In this document: piece by piece, positions 5,428 through 9,238 of the stretch
Layout: every line of letters starts with the position of its first letter
Position numbering within the stretch: position 1 is the first letter of the stretch
NCBI GenBank assembly: GCA_011523195.1
Contig: WTHH01000173.1
Coordinates: 1-9,238, forward strand
Direction: 5' to 3'
Origin: Verrucomicrobiales bacterium
GTDB lineage: Bacteria; Verrucomicrobiota; Verrucomicrobiia; Limisphaerales; UBA1096
Length of the DNA stretch: 9,238 nucleotides
Notes under the pieces: generated by a model
Told to the model about the DNA's origin: nothing
What the model saw: the letters and a program-made list of their open reading frames with translations, nothing else
The model's database searches: none
Made by a program: the position numbers and the translations under genes

Positions 5428-7362
5428 TCATTCCTTCAGGTCGTCAAAATAGTCCCTCACAGAGTCTCGATAGGCGCGAGGCACTTTGTCCTGATTGAGC
5501 GCGTTGCGGGCGTCTGATTGTGCGGCAGAGACGGCTTCCTGAAATTGTACCTTGCTGTTGCCGGTGATGCTCACGCCACGCAACGTGATGCTGGGCATTT
5601 GGCCCTTGGGATCGATCTGACCCTTGATGCGCGACGCGACCATGTTGTCGGGCACCTTGTTGCCGCGCTCGGTGATTCCACGGGGGTCGACATCAGGTCG
5701 GTTAAAGCCGGAATTATCCATGCGCTGTGTCATTTGGTCTGGGGTCATTTGAAGGCTTTCATCACCCCACATGCCGACACCGGTACCGGGCCTGCTACTG
5801 GGGCCAGCGCCCGGTTTGCGGCAGACGCTGAAAGACTGGCAGTTACCCACCGCCATCTGGGCGCGCTCCAGATTTCCCAATGCCTGCATCAGGTTTTGGG
5901 CGTCGGCCATTTCCTTCAACATATTTTTGAGTTCATCTTTGGCTTTAGCGAGAGACTTGGACGCGCCGGATTTATCGCCGGCCTTGGCCTGATCTTTTGC
6001 ATCGGAAAGGCTCTTTGAGCATTCGCCGTAACTCTCCGCCGGGTCAAGTGCCTCCTGCAATTCCTCGATCATTTTTTCCAACTCCTCAGCGCTCAACTGC
6101 GATGAATCCAGTTGGCTCATCATTTTCTCCAGCGTGCTCAATGCGGCGGGCACCTGGCCCTTTTCAAGCTGCTCGGCGAGGTCTTTTCCCACTTCCGCCA
6201 TCTGCATCTCGAGGTTCTGAAGCGCCTTGCTCAACTCCGCCATTTTCTCAAGTTCCTGAGCTGAAAACTCCATATTCTTGAGAAACTGATCGATATCACT
6301 GCCTTTTAGCGCCTCGATGCCCTTGTCGAGGTCCGGCATTTCCAGCCCCATTTGCTGAGCCATGTTGGCAAGATCCGCCAACGACTGGGCTAACTCCTGT
6401 TGAGCCTGTTTTCCCTCCGGTGTGTTGGCATCCGGAAGCCCAGCAGCGGCTTCCTTAATGGCATCCAACTTGGATTTTATCTCATCGAACTGCTCCGGCT
6501 TGGCGTCCTTCGCATCTCCGAGGCTTTCCTCCAGCTCTGCCATTTGCTTTTGCATTTCCGCCGGGGAGGGAGCGGCCGTTCCGGCCGGAGTCCTGGCTGC
6601 CTGTTGCAACTTGTTGATCGTCTGCGCTTGGTCCAGCTTTTTGGCTTCATCACGTAGTTGCTCGGCCAGACTGGTGAGCTTGGCCAAGGCCTCGTCGCGG
6701 AGCAGTTCGCCCTTCTGGAATTCCCGGCCCAGTTTCTCCACAGACTCAAGCACCTCCTCGGTCGGATCAAATTGTGGCTGGTTTTCCTTTACCTGCCACT
6801 TGGTGAGATTCTCCAGATTGGTTCCGACGTCCTCGATGATGGCGGTATCTCGCTGCTGATCCAGATAGGCTTTGCTACGGTGTTCCGGCACAAAGCCAAG
6901 CGCAAAGCAGGCGATCAACAATAGCAGGGTCCAGTTGCACAACGCAGGCAGTCGAAGCGGGAGTAGCCTCCTTGGCTCAATTTCATCAGCGGCCTGGGCG
7001 GCATCCCGTATGACCAATGCTGACCACTCGGAGCCCTTGGCCTCTGTTTCTGTCAACTCAACAGCCGTACTCAGGCGCTCTTTCAGTCCTGTTTCCTGAT
7101 CCAGCCAGCGAGCCGTGTCGCGGGCGGCGAAGCGCTTGGCCAAGCCGAGGGCCAGGCCGATCACCGGGAACGAAAGGCCAACGATCACAATCCAAAACAC
7201 CGTCGCCGTGGAAATGGGCAGCAGTTTGTATGTAGCGATTGTCACCAGCCAAAGGCAGACGCCGACCCACAAGCCAAGCCACATGCCTCGCCAGCCGGCC
7301 TGAATCTTCCGTCGACCGGCAGCTGCCTCAATTTTCTCGTTAATGAGCTGTTTTTCGCTCAT
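5428..7362 (-). CDS. Membrane-anchored coiled-coil protein (DUF4175-like), probable MoxR partner
   Basis: I cannot give this 644-residue protein a function. Two hydrophobic helices lie at about residues 24-46 and 54-76 and a third at about 142-158. Between them is a charged segment, DTARWLDQETGLKERLSTAVEL (83-104), of a kind seen in large hypothetical proteins encoded beside MoxR in Planctomycetes and Verrucomicrobia. Residues about 200-500 are rich in Glu, Lys, Gln, Ala and Leu with heptad-like spacing, predicting long coiled coils broken by Pro/Ala-rich linkers (258-270, 309-316). A Gly/Pro-rich stretch follows (517-533) with Cys508 and Cys514 just before it. The C-terminus ends in a charged helix, QDKVPRAYRDSVRDYFDDL. 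The long part would lie on one side of the membrane, likely outside the cytoplasm by topology if the N-terminus is cytoplasmic. The gene lies immediately upstream of moxR, and the ATG at 7362 has no clear Shine-Dalgarno. Its role as scaffold, sensor or MoxR client is inference. Confidence 0.75.
   Translation of the reverse strand: MSEKQLINEKIEAAAGRRKIQAGWRGMWLGLWVGVCLWLVTIATYKLLPISTATVFWIVIVGLSFPVIGLALGLAKRFAARDTARWLDQETGLKERLSTAVELTETEAKGSEWSALVIRDAAQAADEIEPRRLLPLRLPALCNWTLLLLIACFALGFVPEHRSKAYLDQQRDTAIIEDVGTNLENLTKWQVKENQPQFDPTEEVLESVEKLGREFQKGELLRDEALAKLTSLAEQLRDEAKKLDQAQTINKLQQAARTPAGTAAPSPAEMQKQMAELEESLGDAKDAKPEQFDEIKSKLDAIKEAAAGLPDANTPEGKQAQQELAQSLADLANMAQQMGLEMPDLDKGIEALKGSDIDQFLKNMEFSAQELEKMAELSKALQNLEMQMAEVGKDLAEQLEKGQVPAALSTLEKMMSQLDSSQLSAEELEKMIEELQEALDPAESYGECSKSLSDAKDQAKAGDKSGASKSLAKAKDELKNMLKEMADAQNLMQALGNLERAQMAVGNCQSFSVCRKPGAGPSSRPGTGVGMWGDESLQMTPDQMTQRMDNSGFNRPDVDPRGITERGNKVPDNMVASRIKGQIDPKGQMPSITLRGVSITGNSKVQFQEAVSAAQSDARNALNQDKVPRAYRDSVRDYFDDLKE
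6678..6688. repeat. Copy of the CTTGGCCAAG word inside the coiled-coil gene
   Basis: GCTTGGCCAAG here contains the exact 10-bp palindrome (6679-6688). On the coding strand it reads TTG GCC AAG, Leu-Ala-Lys. Confidence 0.75.
7131..7145. repeat. Extended copy AGCGCTTGGCCAAGC inside the coiled-coil gene
   Basis: The exact 10-bp palindrome is at 7135-7144 with the AGCG extension to its left. On the coding strand it gives TTG GCC AAG CGC, Leu-Ala-Lys-Arg, directly after the second membrane helix. Confidence 0.8.
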
Positions 7363-7420
7363 GCAAAGGCTTAATGCTGCGCCTATGCCCCTACTATTGC
7401 GAGGGAAAAATACAGGTTAA

Positions 7421-7453
7421 ATAATAAAAAACGGCTGCCCGAAGACAGCCGTT
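7421..7453 (-). terminator. Strong intrinsic terminator after purE, with UUCG tetraloop
   Basis: On the minus strand the hairpin arms AACGGCTGTC and GGCAGCCGTT pair over 10 bp (one G-U pair) around a TTCG loop closed by C-G, the very stable cUUCGg tetraloop. The hairpin (7453-7430) runs into TTTTTATTAT. It starts 22 nt after the purE stop. It should end the ispA-purE transcript and insulate the coiled-coil/moxR unit, whose own promoter must then lie in the short stretch 7363-7430. Confidence 0.9.
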
Positions 7454-7475
7454 AGTATTTGGTTAATGAGTTAAA

Positions 7476-7988
7476 TTAGCTCGCCGGCAACTCCAGCTTC
7501 CGCTTGGCCAAGACTTTCTTTGTCTGATCCTTGCGGAAGTTGTCGTAAATCTTCCGGTACTTGGCCGACTTCACACCAAGGATGGCGACAGCCAGCAGTG
7601 CGGCGTTGATAGCGCCCGGCTTGCCAATAGCGAGAGTGCCCACAGGGACGCCGGCTGGCATTTGAACGATAGACAGCAGTGAGTCCATGCCCTTGAGTGA
7701 GGCAGATTCCATAGGCACGCCAAGCACCGGCAGGGTGACCTTAGCGGCCACCACGCCGGGAAGATGGGCGGCACCGCCTGCGGCGGCGATAATGACTTCC
7801 ACGCCGCGTTTCTCCGCTGTGGAGAGGTACTTGATCAGCGCATCGGTGGCACGGTGCGCTGAGATGGCCTGAGCTTCCCACGGAATGCCAAGGTCTTCGA
7901 GTTTCTGGGCGCAATTGGACATGACGCCCCAGTCGGACTGGCTTCCCATGAGGATGCTCACCAATGGATTTTTAGCTTTAGCTGCCAT
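7476..7988 (-). CDS. purE: N5-carboxyaminoimidazole ribonucleotide mutase PurE (class I)
   Basis: PurE rearranges N5-CAIR to CAIR in de novo purine synthesis, in the cytoplasm, using the product of PurK. The protein is 170 residues, normal for the bacterial single-domain form. Features are SILMGSQSDW (11-20), the catalytic-loop ISAHR with His45 (the same number as the E. coli active-site histidine), AAAGGAAHLPGVVAA (68-82), and IVQMPAGVPVGTLAIGKPGA (107-126). These signatures fit class I PurE rather than the class II AIR carboxylases. The ATG at 7988 has only a weak upstream ribosome site; the N-terminal segment MAAKAKNP precedes the core by the usual short distance. purK is not in the window, so it is presumably elsewhere. 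It lies 99 nt downstream of ispA on the same strand and ends at a strong terminator, so it is probably the last gene of that unit. The C-terminal tail contains a copy of the recurrent palindrome, encoding V-L-A-K-R. Confidence 0.95.
   Translation of the reverse strand: MAAKAKNPLVSILMGSQSDWGVMSNCAQKLEDLGIPWEAQAISAHRATDALIKYLSTAEKRGVEVIIAAAGGAAHLPGVVAAKVTLPVLGVPMESASLKGMDSLLSIVQMPAGVPVGTLAIGKPGAINAALLAVAILGVKSAKYRKIYDNFRKDQTKKVLAKRKLELPAS
7501..7512. repeat. Copy of the palindromic word in the purE C-terminal codons
   Basis: CGCTTGGCCAAG includes the exact 10-bp palindrome at 7503-7512. On the purE strand it reads TTG GCC AAG CGG, Leu-Ala-Lys-Arg, in the variable C-terminal tail beyond the catalytic core. 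Confidence 0.8.
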
Positions 7989-8026
7989 TTGTTGAAGAGC
8001 TGTTGTTTCAGCGTGAGCCGAGTAAA

Positions 8027-8086
8027 CTTGGCCGAGCGCAAAAAATCAAACCTGTTTAACGCCGGCGCTAACTCCGCTTGGCCAAG
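8027..8086 (-). repeat. Inverted pair of palindromic words between ispA and purE
   Basis: CTTGGCCGAGCG (8027-8038) and CGCTTGGCCAAG (8075-8086) face each other. On the minus-strand transcript the two arms would pair over 12 bp with one A-C mismatch around a 36-nt loop. The right arm ends one base before the ispA stop codon. There is no T run directly after the left arm, so it is more likely an RNA-processing or stability element, or simply two copies of the genomic word, than a terminator. A T6 run lies inside the loop at about 8041-8046. Confidence 0.65.
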
Positions 8087-8087
8087 C

Positions 8088-9008
8088 TCAGTGGTCGCGC
8101 TTCAGCAGATAGTCCGCAAGTGCTTCCAGTGCAACGGCCTTGCCACGGAAAGGCTTCAGCGCCTGATAGGCCTTGGACGTCAGTTCAGCAGCGATTTTGC
8201 GGGATTTTTCCAAGCCAACGATGGAGGGGTAGGTCGCCTTTTGCACCGCCTCATCCTTGCCGGCGGTTTTGCCGAGCTGCTCGGATGATTGGGTGACGTC
8301 GAGGATGTCGTCGATTACCTGAAACGCCAGCCCGACGTGGTAGCCAAAATCGGTCAGCGCCTCGAGTTGACGGGGTGTGCAGTTGGCGGACATACCGCCG
8401 AGTTTTACGGAACAGGTCAGCAGCGCGGAGGTTTTGCGCTCGTGAATGTATCGAAGTTGGGCACGCGACACCGGCTTCCCCTCACCTTCGAGGTCGGCCA
8501 CCTGTCCAGCGATCAATTGGGCGTGCCCAGCAGTCTTGGCCAATTCACCCACGAAATCGTTTTGCTTGTAGCGCTTGGTTGGAGTGGCCTCATTGGCCAG
8601 CTCGAAAGCCAGAGTGAGCAGGGCATCCCCGGCCAGCACCGCGATGCCCTCCCCATAAACGATGTGATTGGTTTTGTTGCCGCGCCGGTAATCGTCGTTG
8701 TCCAAGGCCGGAAGGTCGTCATGAATCAATGAGTAGGTGTGGATGCACTCCACCGCTGAGCCGAGTATGAGCGAGTTCTTAGGGTCGCCCCCGCACGCCT
8801 CGGCAGCGGCCTTGCAAAGAATCGGTCGCAACCGTTTGCCGCCGGCGAAAACCGAGTAACGCATCGATTCGTGCAGCGTTTTCGGTTTTGCGGATGCCTT
8901 GGGCAGATGCCGGTTCAACGCTGCGTCGACCTGCCTCATGCTCTGGTCGATGTAACGCTTGAGCGAGAATGTATTTTGATTGGCGCGTTTATGGGAGGAA
9001 TCCGGCAC
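8088..9008 (-). CDS. ispA: Polyprenyl synthetase, farnesyl diphosphate synthase type (IspA)
   Basis: A 306-residue trans-prenyltransferase that condenses IPP with allylic diphosphates, feeding undecaprenol, quinone and other isoprenoid synthesis in the cytoplasm. Visible motifs are GGKRLRP (56-62), the first Asp-rich motif in TYSLIHDDLPALDNDD (Asp97, Asp98, Asp103, with the two-residue insertion of bacterial enzymes), GDALLTLAFE (128-137), GQVADLEGE (168-176), the HERKTSALL segment (189-197), the second Asp-rich motif FQVIDDILD (Asp233, Asp234, Asp237), and LGKTAGKDEAVQKATYPSIVG. The region just before the first Asp-rich motif resembles E. coli IspA, which favours a C15 product, but a geranylgeranyl product cannot be excluded. 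The start is GTG at 9008, with a GGTGA about 13 bases upstream. An ATG at 8939 would remove a helix that IspA proteins have, so the GTG is preferred. No dxs or xseB gene is adjacent; purE follows downstream. Confidence 0.93.
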   Translation of the reverse strand: MPDSSHKRANQNTFSLKRYIDQSMRQVDAALNRHLPKASAKPKTLHESMRYSVFAGGKRLRPILCKAAAEACGGDPKNSLILGSAVECIHTYSLIHDDLPALDNDDYRRGNKTNHIVYGEGIAVLAGDALLTLAFELANEATPTKRYKQNDFVGELAKTAGHAQLIAGQVADLEGEGKPVSRAQLRYIHERKTSALLTCSVKLGGMSANCTPRQLEALTDFGYHVGLAFQVIDDILDVTQSSEQLGKTAGKDEAVQKATYPSIVGLEKSRKIAAELTSKAYQALKPFRGKAVALEALADYLLKRDH

Positions 9009-9063
9009 GGGGACGTTTTAATCACCGTCGCCTTCCCTCACAAGGTAGAACCAGCAGCTTGCC

Positions 9064-9079
9064 GACTGGCTGACTGGCT
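9064..9079. repeat. Short tandem repeat in the ispA/lipoprotein divergent promoter region
   Basis: GACTGGCT occurs twice head to tail, followed by GA, in the 94-nt gap between two divergent genes (9009-9102). Both promoters should lie in this gap. I see no convincing -10/-35 pair, and the repeat may be incidental. Confidence 0.5.
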
Positions 9080-9102
9080 GATAAGCAAATCCGCAGAAGG
9101 AA

Positions 9103-9238
9103 ATGAAACCACAAATCATCTTTTCAATCGTGGCTGTTTTAATGACCGGCTGCGGCAAACCGACGCCTCCTGATATCTCTATCCATGAAGCAGCAATGGA
9201 GGGTGACACAGAGGCTATCAAGCAACACTTGGCAGCGG
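9103..9238 (+). CDS. Ankyrin-repeat lipoprotein, N-terminal fragment (3' end outside window)
   Basis: From the ATG at 9103 the frame stays open to the edge of the window, about 45 residues. The first 17 residues form a lipoprotein signal: MKPQ, a hydrophobic stretch IIFSIVAVLMTG, then Cys17 in LMTGC, expected to be lipidated and to anchor the protein in a membrane. The next residues, KPTPPD, look like a linker. ISIHEAAMEGDTEAIKQHL then matches the first helix-turn-helix of an ankyrin repeat (xxLHxAAxxGxxxxVxxLL), so a protein-binding repeat domain should follow. AGAAGGA lies just upstream, but its spacing to the ATG is unusually short (1-2 nt). The nearest upstream in-frame stop is TAA at 9082-9084, with no other start between. 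It is divergent from ispA. The repeat number and function cannot be seen here. Confidence 0.75.
   Translation, partial: MKPQIIFSIVAVLMTGCGKPTPPDISIHEAAMEGDTEAIKQHLAA

Noticed and set aside
5518..6018. Plus-strand open frame of 166 codons opposite the coiled-coil gene
   Set aside because: Antisense shadow of a high-GC gene with no family motif; the minus-strand frame has coherent membrane helices and coiled coils.
6540..6600. Possible low-complexity or repeat expansion in the Ala/Pro/Glu-rich part of the coiled-coil gene
   Set aside because: Composition is biased, but I found no exact tandem DNA repeat; it fits a linker between coiled coils.
1..9238. Search by eye for mobile elements, CRISPR repeats, tRNA or rRNA
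   Set aside because: No transposase, integrase, regular spaced repeats, cloverleaf or rRNA-like segment was seen; the palindromic word is irregularly spaced and not a CRISPR.

Overview
This looks like chromosomal DNA from a Gram-negative bacterium. The most likely group is Verrucomicrobiota, of the Pedosphaera/Limisphaera type. That placement is an inference from the style of the 644-residue coiled-coil protein next to MoxR and of the ankyrin-repeat lipoprotein at the right edge; no rRNA or marker-gene comparison was possible. Two lipid A genes indicate an LPS-bearing outer membrane. Almost all of the window is ordinary core metabolism. I see no phage, transposon, CRISPR array, rRNA or tRNA.

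Layout from left to right. On the plus strand, the 3' part of lpxK is followed after 3 nt by an LpxL/HtrB-type acyltransferase, giving a lipid A pair. These genes converge on dnaN (sliding clamp, minus strand) across only 18 nt, and the apparent dnaN terminator lies inside the acyltransferase coding sequence. Upstream of dnaN is a 280-nt AT-rich gap, then a NifS/IscS-type cysteine desulfurase on the minus strand. A 202-nt gap containing a perfect DnaA box and a 16-bp palindrome separates it from a two-gene unit, also on the minus strand: a 644-residue membrane-anchored coiled-coil protein followed by a MoxR AAA+ ATPase. A strong intrinsic terminator with a UUCG tetraloop separates that unit from the upstream genes purE and ispA, which probably form a short operon. 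A 94-nt divergent promoter region then leads to a truncated plus-strand lipoprotein gene with the beginning of an ankyrin repeat.

The most unusual signal is not a gene. A palindromic word, core CTTGGCCAAG and extended form GCGCTTGGCCAAG, recurs across the window. There are six exact copies of the 10-mer, two doubled palindromes (20 bp and 16 bp) and several near matches. Copies lie at gene ends and between genes. Those inside genes mostly use the same reading frame on the coding strand (TTG GCC AAG, Leu-Ala-Lys, often followed by Arg). The pattern resembles a highly iterated genomic palindrome or an uptake-type sequence. The second point of interest is the MoxR/coiled-coil pair, which lacks the DUF58 and von Willebrand-type partners usual for MoxR loci.
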